The notes: a model not told the origin generated them from the letters alone. 64,000 bases of DNA from Pseudomonas sp. CFBP 13711 (GCF_014842265.1 NZ_JACYVI010000005.1:122518-186517); one strand, 5' to 3'; positions 40,638 through 51,258 are shown, numbered from the stretch's first letter. A program made the numbers and translations.

Positions 40638-41711
40638 ATGCGTCCAGCCCGCGCCCTTATCGACCTTCAGGCCTTGCGCCACAACTACCAACTGGCGCGC
40701 GACACCGCTGGCGCCAAGGCGCTTGCCGTGATCAAGGCGGATGCCTACGGCCACGGCGCGGTGCAGGTTGCGCAGGCGCTGGAATCCGAGGCCGATGGCT
40801 TTGCCGTGGCGTGCATTGAAGAAGCGCTGGAGCTGCGTCAGGCCGGGATCAAAGCACCGATTCTGCTGCTGGAGGGTTTTTTCGAGGCCGACGAACTGGC
40901 GCTGATCGTCGAGCATGATTTCTGGTGCGTGGTGCATTCCCTCTGGCAACTCGATGCCATCGAGCAAACCGCACTCGGCAAGTCGCTGAACGTGTGGCTG
41001 AAGATGGATTCGGGCATGCACCGCGTTGGCATTCACCCGGCGGATTTTCAGGCGGCCCATCAGCGGCTGCTGAACAGCGGCAAAGCCGCGAAGATTGTCT
41101 TGATGACCCACTTCGCCCGCGCCGACGAACTCGACAGCGCGCGCACCGATCAGCAAGTGGCCATTTTTCAATCGGCCCGTGCCGGTCTGACCGCCGAACT
41201 CAGCCTGCGCAATTCCCCAGCCGTCATGGGCTGGCCCAGCGTGCCAAGTGATTGGGTCCGTCCGGGGATCATGCTTTACGGCGCGACGCCGTTTGATCAG
41301 CCGCAATCGGTCGCCGATCGTTTGCAGCCGGTCATGACCCTGGAATCCCGCGTCATCTGCGTGCGTGACCTGCCCGTCGGTGAGCCAGTGGGCTACGGCG
41401 GTACATTCGTCGCCGAGCGCAACATGCGCATTGGTGTGGTCGCGATGGGCTATGCCGACGGCTATCCGCGGCAGGCGCCTACCGGAACCCCCGTGATGGT
41501 CGACGGGCATCGCAGCCAGTTGCTCGGGCGTGTGTCGATGGACATGCTCTGTGTCGACCTCACCGACGTGCCGGGCGCAGGGCTGGGCAGCCGCGTCGAG
41601 CTGTGGGGCAAGAACATCCTCATCAGCGACCTTGCGTCCAGCGCGGGCATGATTCCGTACCAGATTCTGTGCAATCTGAAACGCGTGCCAAGGCTCTATT
41701 CCGGGGCCTGA
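40638..41711 (+). CDS. dadX: Alanine racemase, catabolic
   Basis: 357 aa. PLP lysine K33 in [18 protein letters not shown], the catalytic Tyr in [12 protein letters not shown] and the [12 protein letters not shown] stretch near the active-site entrance. Converts L-alanine to D-alanine for DadA. Third gene of the dad operon, 44 bp after the RidA gene, which favours the DadX assignment over the biosynthetic Alr. Confidence 0.94.
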   Translation: MRPARALIDLQALRHNYQLARDTAGAKALAVIKADAYGHGAVQVAQALESEADGFAVACIEEALELRQAGIKAPILLLEGFFEADELALIVEHDFWCVVHSLWQLDAIEQTALGKSLNVWLKMDSGMHRVGIHPADFQAAHQRLLNSGKAAKIVLMTHFARADELDSARTDQQVAIFQSARAGLTAELSLRNSPAVMGWPSVPSDWVRPGIMLYGATPFDQPQSVADRLQPVMTLESRVICVRDLPVGEPVGYGGTFVAERNMRIGVVAMGYADGYPRQAPTGTPVMVDGHRSQLLGRVSMDMLCVDLTDVPGAGLGSRVELWGKNILISDLASSAGMIPYQILCNLKRVPRLYSGA

Positions 41712-41871
41712 TCGCCGCTCGCCAATCCCCTGCAAACCACTCCTTCGCGGCCAGTCACGGCCGCCAGTCCCTTTGCTGATCCGGCCATGGGCTCAAGTGT
41801 TGTAAATACTGAACGCTGTTGCCATGATGGCGGCCACTTGACCCAACTTGATCATCAGGAGGACTCCCGCA

Positions 41872-42420
41872 TTGGACGTCGGTGAACGACTGCAATCCAT
41901 TCGTAAACTCAAAGGTCTGTCCCAGCGTGAACTCGCCAAACGAGCGGGCGTGACCAACAGCACCATCTCCATGATCGAGAAGAACAGCGTCAGCCCCTCG
42001 ATCAGCTCCCTGCGCAAGGTGCTGGGCGGCATACCGATGTCCATGGTGGAGTTCTTTTCCGAAGAGCTCGAACCCGAAAATCCGACCCAAGTGGTCTATA
42101 AAGCCAGCGAACTGATCGATATCTCGGACGGTGCCGTGACCATGAAACTGGTCGGCAAATCCCATCCGAGCCGCGCCATTGCGTTCCTTTCCGAAGTCTA
42201 CCCGCCGGGTGCCGACACTGGCGTCGAGATGCTCGTGCACGAGGGCGAGGAGACCGGGATTCTGGTCGAGGGCCGTCTTGAGCTGGTGGTCGGTCTGGAC
42301 ACCTACGTGCTCGAAGAGGGCGACAGTTACTACTTCGAGAGCTCCCGACCCCATCGCTTTCGCAACCCGTTCGACGTTCCTGCGCGACTCATCAGCGCGG
42401 CCACGCCGGCGAATTTCTGA
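41872..42420 (+). CDS. pauR: XRE-cupin regulator, PauR/PuuR type
   Basis: 182 aa from a TTG with perfect AGGAGG at 41857-41862; the frame is open upstream but the ribosome site decides the start. An N-terminal Cro/C1 helix-turn-helix (about 1-65, SQRELAKRAGVTNSTISMIE) precedes a C-terminal cupin (about 105-180, VHEGEETGILVEGRLELVVG). PauR (PA5301 in PAO1) and PuuR repress polyamine catabolism genes. The kauB-like and FAD oxidase genes nearby are plausible targets. Confidence 0.85.
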   Translation: MDVGERLQSIRKLKGLSQRELAKRAGVTNSTISMIEKNSVSPSISSLRKVLGGIPMSMVEFFSEELEPENPTQVVYKASELIDISDGAVTMKLVGKSHPSRAIAFLSEVYPPGADTGVEMLVHEGEETGILVEGRLELVVGLDTYVLEEGDSYYFESSRPHRFRNPFDVPARLISAATPANF

Positions 42421-42428
42421 TCAGCGAC

Positions 42429-42731
42429 ATGATTAACCGAAAACTGATCTTCATCGGGCTGGCCGCCTTGCTGTTTGCCGACACTGCTGACGCGACCATG
42501 CGCTGCGGCACGGCGCTTATCAGTCTGGGGGACACCGCCGACGTGGTCCCCCAGAAGTGCGGGTCGCCCGACAGCAGTGTTGATCAAATGCCCGCGCTCA
42601 GGAGCAACGGCGTCCCGAAGCTTGGCACTGCTAAAGTCAGCTTATGGGTGTATGGCCCTCGCAACGGCGCAAAACAACACCTGCGGTTCATCGAGGACAA
42701 GTTGGTGGAAATCGAGACGAAGCGGGATTGA
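42429..42731 (+). CDS. DUF2845 secreted small protein
   Basis: 100 aa. Signal peptide (RKLIFIGLAALLFADTADA) followed by a mature part with two cysteines (MRCGTALISLGD and VPQKCGSP), the DUF2845 pattern in which a short beta domain ends in FIEDKLVEIET. Function unknown. Follows pauR by 8 bp and may be co-transcribed. Confidence 0.82.
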   Translation: MINRKLIFIGLAALLFADTADATMRCGTALISLGDTADVVPQKCGSPDSSVDQMPALRSNGVPKLGTAKVSLWVYGPRNGAKQHLRFIEDKLVEIETKRD

Positions 42732-42837
42732 GTGGCCGTGTGACAGTCGTTTTTTAAGGGCGCAAGCCGCGCAGTGCAGCAAATCCCCTGAAGGCCCGGT
42801 CCAACCGCTATCAAATAACAAAATCAGGAGAGGCCGG

Positions 42838-44760
42838 ATGCCGCATTCCTGCTCGATCGAGCAAGCTGTCGATCACGTGTTGGCTGAATTGCCGGCACAC
42901 ATCCATATGGGTATGCCGCTGGGGTTGGGCAAGCCCAATCGCTTCGCCAACGCGTTGTACGCCCGAATCAAATCGCTGCCCGATCGACATCTGACTATCT
43001 ACACCGCGCTGTGCCTCGGGCGACCGGATGGCGGCGATGGTTTGCAGGGACGGTTTCTGGAGCCCTTTCTCGAGCGCGTCTTCGACGATTACCCTGAACT
43101 GGATTTCCTCACTGATCTGCGCCGGGACGACCTCCCGCCCAACATTCACGTCCAGCAGTTCTTCATGCAGCCCGGCAGCCTTCTGGGCAGTGTCGAAGCG
43201 CAGCAGGATTATGTCAGCAGCAATTACAGCCACGCTGCGCGGGACATCAACGCCAATGGTCTGAATCTGATCGCGCAGCTGATTGCCCGCGACTCCCAAC
43301 GGCCCGATCACCTCAGCCTGAGCTGCAACCCCGACATCACCCTCGACCTGCTGCCCATGGTGGAAAAACGCCGTGGGTTGGGCGAGCGCATTCTGATACT
43401 CGGCCACGTCCACGCGGATCTGCCCTACATGCAGGGCGGTGCCGAGGTCAGCGCCGACACCTTCGACCTGCTGATCGAGCATGAAGAGCGCAGCACGCTG
43501 TTCTCGACGCCGAACATGCCAGTCGGTGTCCAGGATCACTTCATTGGCTTGTACGCGAGCACGCTGGTGCGCGACGGCGGTACGCTGCAGATCGGCATCG
43601 GTTCGATGGGCGACGCCCTGACCGCCGCCTTGCTTGCGCGCCAGGCCGATAACGAAACCTACCGCGCGTGCCTGGCCGAGTTGGACGGCATTTCCACCTG
43701 GAAGCCGTTGATCGAGGCGCAAGGCGGGGTGATGCCGTTCGCCACCGGGCTTTATGGCTGCAGCGAAATGCTGGTCAACGGCCTGCTGGTGCTGCTGGAC
43801 GCGGGGATCATCCGCCGTAAGGTGTACGCCGACGTCGAGCTGCAGCAAATGGCCAACGACGGGGTTCTGGACGAATCGATTTATAGCGACGGCGTGTTGA
43901 TTCACGGCGGCTTCTTTCTCGGGCCGCGCAGCTTCTACGAGCGGCTGCGGGAATTCACGCCGGCGCAGATCGCGCAGATCAACATGACCGCGATCAGTTA
44001 CATCAACGAGCTATACGGCGACGAGACGCTCAAGCGCCTGCAACGGCGGGATGCACGATTCATCAACAGTTGTTTCACCGTGACGTTGCTGGGCGCAGCG
44101 GTCTCCGATCAATTGGCCGACGGCCGTGTGGTCAGCGGTGTGGGCGGGCAGTACAACTTCGTCGCTCAGGGCCATGCGCTGGACGGCGCGCGTTCCGTGC
44201 TGATTCTGCGCAGCTGGCGTGAATCGGGTGGGGAGGTCAATTCCAATATCGTCTGGGACTATGCGCACACGACGATCCCTAGGCATCTGCGCGACATCGT
44301 CGTCACTGAATATGGCATCGCCGACCTGCGCGGCAAAACCGACGCGGCGGTGATCGAGGCGCTGCTCAACATCAGCGATTCACGCTTCCAGCCGGGCCTG
44401 ATCGATCAGGCGCAAAAGGCTGGCAAGCTGCCGAAGGATTTCCGCCTTGATCCGCTGTTCAGCCAGAACACGCCCGAGCGGCTGAAGGACATCCGCGACC
44501 AGTTCCCGTCGCTGTTCATCGAGTACCCGCTGGGCAGCGATTTCACGGCTGAAGAGCGCGATCTGCTCCGTGCATTGAACTGGTTGAAGAGCAAGTTCAA
44601 GCTCACGGAAATCATCGAGCTGGGCAAGGCCACGCTGGAAGCGCCTGACGCGAGCGCCTATCCGGAGCATTTGCAGCGCATGGGCCTCGATCATCCGCAG
44701 GGGTTGCGAGAAGAGCTGTATCAGCGGCTGGTGCTGGCGGGGTTGCAGGCGACGGCTTAG
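42838..44760 (+). CDS. Acetyl-CoA hydrolase/transferase family protein
   Basis: 640 aa from an ATG with AGGAG upstream. The frame remains open to 42475, but that part overlaps the DUF2845 gene in another frame and is rejected. Shows the family's LQIGIGSMGDALTAALL segment, a GxGGQYNFV motif (about 435) and the C-terminal ITEYGIADLRGKTDAAVIEA-like stretch written here as VVTEYGIADLRGKTDAA. Members hydrolyse acetyl-CoA or move CoA between acids. It is longer than the roughly 500-aa Cat1/succinyl-CoA transferase relatives; substrate unknown. Confidence 0.86.
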   Translation: MPHSCSIEQAVDHVLAELPAHIHMGMPLGLGKPNRFANALYARIKSLPDRHLTIYTALCLGRPDGGDGLQGRFLEPFLERVFDDYPELDFLTDLRRDDLPPNIHVQQFFMQPGSLLGSVEAQQDYVSSNYSHAARDINANGLNLIAQLIARDSQRPDHLSLSCNPDITLDLLPMVEKRRGLGERILILGHVHADLPYMQGGAEVSADTFDLLIEHEERSTLFSTPNMPVGVQDHFIGLYASTLVRDGGTLQIGIGSMGDALTAALLARQADNETYRACLAELDGISTWKPLIEAQGGVMPFATGLYGCSEMLVNGLLVLLDAGIIRRKVYADVELQQMANDGVLDESIYSDGVLIHGGFFLGPRSFYERLREFTPAQIAQINMTAISYINELYGDETLKRLQRRDARFINSCFTVTLLGAAVSDQLADGRVVSGVGGQYNFVAQGHALDGARSVLILRSWRESGGEVNSNIVWDYAHTTIPRHLRDIVVTEYGIADLRGKTDAAVIEALLNISDSRFQPGLIDQAQKAGKLPKDFRLDPLFSQNTPERLKDIRDQFPSLFIEYPLGSDFTAEERDLLRALNWLKSKFKLTEIIELGKATLEAPDASAYPEHLQRMGLDHPQGLREELYQRLVLAGLQATA

Positions 44761-44794
44761 GCCCGATGTTTCCCACGTTTACTGAAGCATCCGT

Positions 44795-45610
44795 TCAGCC
44801 GAGGGTTTTGATCACCAGTAGCACGGCAGCAACGAAGCCGCTAACGGCAAACAGCTGCTGCAACCGCGGGCCGGCGAGGTAACGGCTGACCTGTCTGCCG
44901 ACTACCAGTCCGGCGACGGCCCCTACGGCGAACGGCAGCCCCACAGTCCAATGCATCGCGCCGCTGATGGTGGCGGTGATCACGCTGCCGGTCGAGACCA
45001 GGGCGATCACCGCCAGCGACGTGGCGACGATGCTCTTCATCTCAAGGTCGGTGTATCGGGTCAATGCCGGCACGATGACGAAGCCGCCACCCACACCGAG
45101 CAATCCTGACAACAGCCCGGCCAATGCACCGGTCGCCGCCAGTGACCGAGCGCAAGGCAGGGTCCAGCGCAGCCGACCCACCAGCGGATTGACTACGCAG
45201 GGCCTGAATGCCCCACGATCCGGCGGTTTGCCGTGGCGCAGTTCGTGAGCGGCTTTGCGGTAGATCCGCCCGCACACATAAAACAGAATCAGCGCAAACC
45301 CCAACGCCAGCGGCGCATTGGGCAGCTGGTGCGCCAGCCACAGCCCTACCGGCGACAGCGCGATGCCAATGATTGCGATGAAAATGGCCGCACGGTAACG
45401 GACGATACCCTGGCGCAGCCCAAGCGCTGCACCGACGGCCGAAGCCAGGCCGACCGCCAAAAGGCCCACCGGCGCGGCTTCGATCATCGTCAGGCCCAGC
45501 CCGAAAACCAGCAGCGGCACCGCAAGAATGCCGCCACCGGCGCCCGTCAATCCCAATACCGCGCCAATGATCGTACCGAGGCCGGCTCCGATCAGTTCGT
45601 GTTCATTCAT
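44795..45610 (-). CDS. TauE/SafE family sulfite/anion exporter
   Basis: 271 aa with about eight hydrophobic helices. The two TauE/SafE repeats appear as GTIIGAVLGLTGAGGGILAV near the N-terminus and GALAGLLSGLLGVGGGFVIV in the second half. Follows the MBL gene by 83 bp on the same strand. In other bacteria such permeases pair with MBL persulfide dioxygenases for sulfide detoxification, which suggests export of sulfite or a related anion. Confidence 0.88.
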   Translation of the reverse strand: MNEHELIGAGLGTIIGAVLGLTGAGGGILAVPLLVFGLGLTMIEAAPVGLLAVGLASAVGAALGLRQGIVRYRAAIFIAIIGIALSPVGLWLAHQLPNAPLALGFALILFYVCGRIYRKAAHELRHGKPPDRGAFRPCVVNPLVGRLRWTLPCARSLAATGALAGLLSGLLGVGGGFVIVPALTRYTDLEMKSIVATSLAVIALVSTGSVITATISGAMHWTVGLPFAVGAVAGLVVGRQVSRYLAGPRLQQLFAVSGFVAAVLLVIKTLG

Positions 45611-45693
45611 CGTAAGTGAGCAAGTTCCGTGGGGGCTGTCAGGAGGTAGCTGTTCAGGGTGTGAGCGCGCTTGATCGGCGCGCTCGGCAGGGT

Positions 45694-46578
45694 TTACAGC
45701 GCATTGATCGGGACCTTCAGGTAGCGCACGCCGTTGTCTTCCGCTTCCGGCAGGTTGCCGCCGCGCATGTTGATCTGCACCGAAGGCAGGATCAGCATCG
45801 GCATGTCGAGGGTGGCATCGCGCTTCTCGCGCATCTCGACGAAAGCGTCCTCGTCGATGCCTTCGCGCACATGGATGTTGCTGGCGCGTTGCTCGGCGAC
45901 GGTGGTCATGAACATCAGCTCACGGCCATTGGGCAGGTAGTCGTGGCACATGAACAGACGCGTCTGTGGCGGCAGGCCGAGAATTCGGCCGACCGAGCGA
46001 TACAGCGTGCGCGCATCGGCGCCGGGGAAGTCGCAACGGGCGGTGCCGTAGTCGGGCATGAACAGCGTATCGCCGACAAACGCCACGGCTTCATCGCCGG
46101 CTTCAATCACGTACGTCATGCACGCCGGCGTGTGGCCAGGGGTGTGCATGGCTCTGGCCCGCAGCTTGCCGATCTGAAAGTGCGCGTCATCTTCCAGCAA
46201 CCGGTCGAACTGGCTGCCGTCGCGGGCAAAGTCGCCTTTGGCGTTGAACAGCGTGCCGAAGACTTTCTGCACGCGGGTGATGTGGCTGCCAATGGCGACG
46301 GTGCCGCCGAGCTGTTCTTTCAGGTAGGCCGCTGCCGAAACGTGATCGGCGTGGACGTGGGTTTCCAGAATCCACTGCACCGACACGCCCAGCTCGCGAA
46401 CCCTCTCGATCAGCTTGTCGGCGGACTGCGTGCTGGTGCGCCCGGATTTCGGGTCGTAATCCAGCACGCTGTCGATCAGCGCGGCTTGAAGCGTAGAGCG
46501 GTCAATGACCAGGTAACTGATGGTCGAGGTCTGCGGATCAAAGAACGCCTCTACGCTCAGTTTTTCGCCAATTTCCAT
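45694..46578 (-). CDS. MBL-fold hydrolase, persulfide dioxygenase/Blh type
   Basis: 294 aa. The metallo-beta-lactamase motif is ETHVHADHVSAAAYL (HxHxDH), with later GHTPACMTYV and VGDTLFMPDYG supplying further metal ligands, as in ETHE1/Blh proteins. ETHE1-like enzymes oxidise glutathione persulfide to sulfite. The downstream TauE/SafE gene supports a sulfur role. No BigR-type repressor gene is adjacent. Confidence 0.86.
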   Translation of the reverse strand: MEIGEKLSVEAFFDPQTSTISYLVIDRSTLQAALIDSVLDYDPKSGRTSTQSADKLIERVRELGVSVQWILETHVHADHVSAAAYLKEQLGGTVAIGSHITRVQKVFGTLFNAKGDFARDGSQFDRLLEDDAHFQIGKLRARAMHTPGHTPACMTYVIEAGDEAVAFVGDTLFMPDYGTARCDFPGADARTLYRSVGRILGLPPQTRLFMCHDYLPNGRELMFMTTVAEQRASNIHVREGIDEDAFVEMREKRDATLDMPMLILPSVQINMRGGNLPEAEDNGVRYLKVPINAL

Positions 46579-46612
46579 AACGTGTCTCCTGTTCTACTGA
46601 CCGCAAGAAATC

Positions 46613-46706
46613 TGTGGGAGTCGAGCTTGCTCGCGAAGGGGCCGGTACATTCACAGTGACCTCTGCGCCTGACAGTCTGTCTTCGTGAGCACGCTCACTC
46701 CCACGG
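46613..46706. repeat. REP doublet (family A)
   Basis: tgtgggagtcgagcttgctcgcg at one end and cgtgagcacgctcactcccac at the other form an inverted pair about 94 bp across, with an extra base (gtcgag) in the first half relative to other copies. It lies between the MBL promoter region and the xpt end. Confidence 0.8.
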
Positions 46707-46767
46707 GGTTGCGCGTTTGCTGGCTCAAAGCGCGGCGTCCGCTGCGCACCCCAGAGGTGAATCCGGA

Positions 46768-47376
<609 letters not shown>

Positions 47377-49386
47377 TTATCTTTTCAGCATGGCGCGTAT
47401 GTCCGCCAGGGCTGTATTGCCGCGTACGGCTTTGACTTCGACGGGCGTGTCATCGTTGCCTTCCCAGGCGAGATCGTCCGGCGGCAGTTCGTCGAGGAAC
47501 CGGCTCGGCAGGCAATCGATGATTTCGCCGTACTGCTTACGTTTGGCGGCGAAGGTGAACGCCAGCGTCTGCCGCGCGCGGGTGATGCCCACGTAGGCCA
47601 GGCGGCGTTCTTCTTCGATGGTATCGGCCTCGATGCTGGAGCGGTGCGGGAGGATTTCCTCTTCCATGCCCATGATGAACACGTACGGAAACTCCAGCCC
47701 CTTGGAGGCGTGCAGGGTCATCATCTGCACGCCTTCGGCGCCGTCTTCCTCTTCCTGCTGACGTTCGAGCATGTCGCGCAGAACCAGTTTGCCGATGGCC
47801 TCCTCGATGGTCATGCCGCCTTCTTCGTCTTTCTCCAGCGTGTTCTTCAGCGCCTCGATCAGGAACCACACGTTGCCCATGCGGTAGTCGGCGGCCTTGT
47901 CGCTGGAGCTGTTCTGACGAATCCAGTTTTCGTAATCGATGTCCATGACCATGCTGCGCAAAGCGGCGATAGGGTCCTGCGTCGCGCATTGCTGGCGCAC
48001 GCCGTCCATCCAGTGCTTGAAGCGTCTGAGGCGATCGGTGAAGCGGGCGTCCAGATGCTCGCCCAGGCCGATCTCGTCGGTGGCGGCGTACATCGACACC
48101 TTGCGTTCGGTCGAGTAGTTGCCCAGCTTTTCAAGGGTGGTCGAGCCGATTTCCCGGCGCGGCACGTTGATCACGCGCAGGAAGGCGTTGTCGTCATCCG
48201 GGTTCACCAGTAAGCGGAAGTAGGCCATCAGGTCTTTCACTTCCTGACGTCCAAAGAAGCTGTTGCCCCCGGACAGCCGGTACGGAATCTGATGGTGCTG
48301 CAGCTTCAGCTCGATCAGCTTGGCCTGATAGTTACCGCGATAGAGGATTGCGAAGTCGCTGTACGGCCGGTCGGTGCGCAGGTGCAGGCTGAGGATTTCG
48401 ATGGCAACGCGCTCGGCTTCGGCGTCTTCGTTCTTGCAGCGAATCACGCGGATTTCATCGCCGTGACCCATCTCGCTCCAGAGTTGTTTCTCGAACGCGT
48501 GGGGGTTGTTGGCGATCAGCACGTTGGCGCAGCGCAAGATGCGGCTGGTGGAGCGGTAGTTCTGCTCCAGCATCACCACTTTCAGCGACGGGTAATCGTC
48601 CTTGAGCAGCATCAGGTTTTCCGGCCGCGCGCCGCGCCAGGCGTAGATCGACTGGTCGTCGTCGCCCACAACGGTGAACTGGCAGCGCGTGCCGATGAGC
48701 ATCTTCACCAGCAGGTACTGGCTGGCGTTGGTGTCCTGGTATTCGTCGACGAGCAGGTAGCGCACCTTGTGCTGCCACTTTTCGAGAATGTCGGCGTGCT
48801 CCTCGAACAGCTTCACCGGCAGCAGAATCAGGTCGTCGAAATCCACCGCGTTGTACGCCTTCAGCGTGCGCTGGTAGTGGCTGTAGACGATGGCGGCGGT
48901 CTGCTCCTTGGGGTTGCGCGAATTGGCGAGGGCTTCGGGCGGCAGGATCAATTCGTTTTTCCAGGCGCCGATCATGTTCTTGATCTCGTCGACGCCGTCG
49001 TCGCCCGAGTATTCCTTTTGCATGATGTCGGTCATCAGCGCTTTGACGTCGGTCTCGTCAAAGATCGAGAATCCGGGCTTGTAGCCCAACCGGGCGTGTT
49101 CCTTGCGGATGATGTTCAGGCCCAGGTTGTGGAACGTCGAGACGGTCAGGCCGCGCCCCTCGCCAGCGCGCAAAAGGGTACCGACGCGCTCTTTCATCTC
49201 CCGCGCCGCCTTGTTGGTAAAGGTCATGGCGACGATGTACTGGGCACGGATGCCGCAGTTCTGGATGAGGTGGGCAATCTTGCGTGTGATCACGCTGGTC
49301 TTGCCGGAGCCAGCGCCGGCGAGCACCAAAAGAGGGCCGCCGACGTAGTTCACGGCTTCCTGTTGCCGGGGATTGAGTCGGGACAT
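47377..49386 (-). CDS. rep: ATP-dependent DNA helicase Rep
   Basis: 669 aa from MSRLNPRQQEAVNYV; in-frame codons up to 49452 are not family sequence. UvrD/Rep superfamily 1 helicase: Walker A GAGSGKTSVITRK, motif Ia MTFTNKAAREMKERV, Walker B LLVDEYQDTNASQY, motif III VVGDDDQSIYAWRGA and motif VI LAYVGITRARQTL. Rep is the 3'-5' accessory helicase at the replication fork. The initial residues and length favour Rep over UvrD. Confidence 0.96.
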   Translation of the reverse strand: MSRLNPRQQEAVNYVGGPLLVLAGAGSGKTSVITRKIAHLIQNCGIRAQYIVAMTFTNKAAREMKERVGTLLRAGEGRGLTVSTFHNLGLNIIRKEHARLGYKPGFSIFDETDVKALMTDIMQKEYSGDDGVDEIKNMIGAWKNELILPPEALANSRNPKEQTAAIVYSHYQRTLKAYNAVDFDDLILLPVKLFEEHADILEKWQHKVRYLLVDEYQDTNASQYLLVKMLIGTRCQFTVVGDDDQSIYAWRGARPENLMLLKDDYPSLKVVMLEQNYRSTSRILRCANVLIANNPHAFEKQLWSEMGHGDEIRVIRCKNEDAEAERVAIEILSLHLRTDRPYSDFAILYRGNYQAKLIELKLQHHQIPYRLSGGNSFFGRQEVKDLMAYFRLLVNPDDDNAFLRVINVPRREIGSTTLEKLGNYSTERKVSMYAATDEIGLGEHLDARFTDRLRRFKHWMDGVRQQCATQDPIAALRSMVMDIDYENWIRQNSSSDKAADYRMGNVWFLIEALKNTLEKDEEGGMTIEEAIGKLVLRDMLERQQEEEDGAEGVQMMTLHASKGLEFPYVFIMGMEEEILPHRSSIEADTIEEERRLAYVGITRARQTLAFTFAAKRKQYGEIIDCLPSRFLDELPPDDLAWEGNDDTPVEVKAVRGNTALADIRAMLKR

Positions 49387-49587
49387 GGGGAAAAATGGGG
49401 TCGCCTGGAAAAGGGCGGGCATTTTAACAGGGTCAGCGGATTGTGCAGCCACCGTCCGACACTGTGATGCGCCGCGCTATCTATATTTCGCCGTTTTGTT
49501 ACATTTGCGTATTGCGGATGATTCTCGCGTTTGACGACCCTCATTCGGGGGTGCGCCAAGGTCTTTACGTTTGTGTGGGGAGTTAGC

Positions 49588-51258
49588 TTGTCTACGCCTG
49601 TCGAACCCTTGCGCTTGCTGCTTCTGGCGGACACGCCCGAATGGCCGGCATCGTTGCGCGAGTGCCTGGCGCCGCTCGGAGATGCCGCTGTCCTTGACTG
49701 CGCGCCGAGCTGGGACGCTGTCAGCAATCAAACCGACTTCTCCACCTCCGGAATACTCTTTACCACCGAAGCCCTTCAGCCCGCCGCCGGCCAATGCCAC
49801 TGGCCCACTGTATTGCTTTTCGACACCGAACCGGACGAAGAGCCCGTTGGTGTCAGCGACTGGCTGGTGCGCGACGCCCTCACATCGCAGGCCCTGCGCC
49901 GCTGTCTGCGCCACGTGCGCGAACGGGGCGTTCTGGAGACCACGCTCAATCGCCTCGCCGAGCAGGACCCTCTTACCGGCATCGCCAACCGCCAGGGCTT
50001 TCAGACCCTGTTGGCCGCCCGACTGGCCGAGTTCGACGGCCGCGGCCTGGCGCTGGGGCATCTGGACCTGGACAACTTCCGGCGCGCCAATGACGCGCTG
50101 GGTCATCAGGCGGGGGATCGGCTGATCCTGCAAGTGGTGGCGCGGCTGAAAGGCCAGCTGGAGGCGTGCGATCAACTGGCGCGACTGGGCAGCGATGAAT
50201 TTGCCCTACTGATCGACACACGACGCGCCCCCGAGCGCGCCGAATCCATCGCCGAGCGCATCACCGAAGCCTTGTCCGAACCGTATTGGGTCGATGGGGA
50301 AAGCCTGTTGATCGGTTGCAGCCTTGGCATCGCCTATGCGCGCCTCAACGGCGGCGCCGATCCGTTGATGTGGCACGCGCACATCGCCATGCAGCAGGCC
50401 AAGGGCACTCAGGGCTGTACCTTTCATGTCTTCAACGAACGCATCAACCGCAACGCGCGCAGCCTCGCCGATCTGGAAAGCGAGCTGCGCCGCGCCTTGC
50501 GTCGCGATGAGCTGGAGCTGCATTACCAGCCACGCCTGTGCCTGAATACCGGGCACATTCTGGGACTGGAGGCATTGGTGCGTTGGCGCCACGCTGAGCG
50601 TGGGTTGTTGCCGCCGAGTGAGTTCGTGCCGCTGGCTGAGCAAAGCGGGTTGATCGTGCCGCTGGGTTATTGGGTGATTGCCCGTGCCCTGCGCGACATG
50701 CAGGCCCTGCGCGAGAAAGGCGTGCCGCCGCTGCACATGGCGATCAACCTGTCGTTCCGCCAGTTTCAGGACAACCAGTTGCTCGCGACCCTCAGCCGGT
50801 TGATCGCTGATCGGGGTATCGATGCGCAATGGCTGGAATTTGAATTGACCGAGACGGCCGTCATGCGCCGCAGCGATCTGGTCAAACAGACCATGGATGC
50901 GCTGGGACGGCTGGGTGTGCGCTTCTCGCTGGACGATTTCGGGACCGGGTTCTCGTCCTTCGTGCACCTCAACAGCTTGCCGATCACACTGCTGAAGATC
51001 GACAAGAGCTTCGTCGGTGAAATGGAGCAGCGCGAGGAAAACCGCAAGCTGGTCCACGCGATGATCAACCTGGCCCACAACCTCAGCCTGGAAGTGGTGG
51101 CCGAAGGCGTTGAAACCCCTGAGCAACTGGCCTTGCTGCGCAGCTTCAACTGCGATCAGGCCCAAGGTTTTTTGATCAGTCACCCGCTGGCCTTGCCGGA
51201 GCTGATGGATTATCTGGCGATGGGCCAGAGCAAAGGTATTGCGCTGCAGAGCCAGTGA
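49588..51258 (+). CDS. GGDEF-EAL protein, probable c-di-GMP phosphodiesterase
   Basis: 556 aa from a TTG with GGGGAG upstream. The N-terminus (about 1-110) is receiver-like, but no phosphorylatable Asp motif stands out. The GGDEF domain (about 125-285) has the signature LGSDEFALL (GSDEF, first-Gly-pair changed) and could be weak or inactive. The EAL domain (about 300-550) keeps EALVRW, ELTETAVM, LDDFGTGFSS and KIDKSFV, so it should be an active phosphodiesterase. I recall a PAO1 homologue (PA5295, reported as ProE) in the same place after rep. Confidence 0.88.
   Translation: MSTPVEPLRLLLLADTPEWPASLRECLAPLGDAAVLDCAPSWDAVSNQTDFSTSGILFTTEALQPAAGQCHWPTVLLFDTEPDEEPVGVSDWLVRDALTSQALRRCLRHVRERGVLETTLNRLAEQDPLTGIANRQGFQTLLAARLAEFDGRGLALGHLDLDNFRRANDALGHQAGDRLILQVVARLKGQLEACDQLARLGSDEFALLIDTRRAPERAESIAERITEALSEPYWVDGESLLIGCSLGIAYARLNGGADPLMWHAHIAMQQAKGTQGCTFHVFNERINRNARSLADLESELRRALRRDELELHYQPRLCLNTGHILGLEALVRWRHAERGLLPPSEFVPLAEQSGLIVPLGYWVIARALRDMQALREKGVPPLHMAINLSFRQFQDNQLLATLSRLIADRGIDAQWLEFELTETAVMRRSDLVKQTMDALGRLGVRFSLDDFGTGFSSFVHLNSLPITLLKIDKSFVGEMEQREENRKLVHAMINLAHNLSLEVVAEGVETPEQLALLRSFNCDQAQGFLISHPLALPELMDYLAMGQSKGIALQSQ

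Noticed and set aside
42475..42837. 121-codon upstream extension of the acetyl-CoA hydrolase frame
   Set aside because: Overlaps the DUF2845 gene out of frame; the ATG at 42838 has AGGAG and matches the family start.
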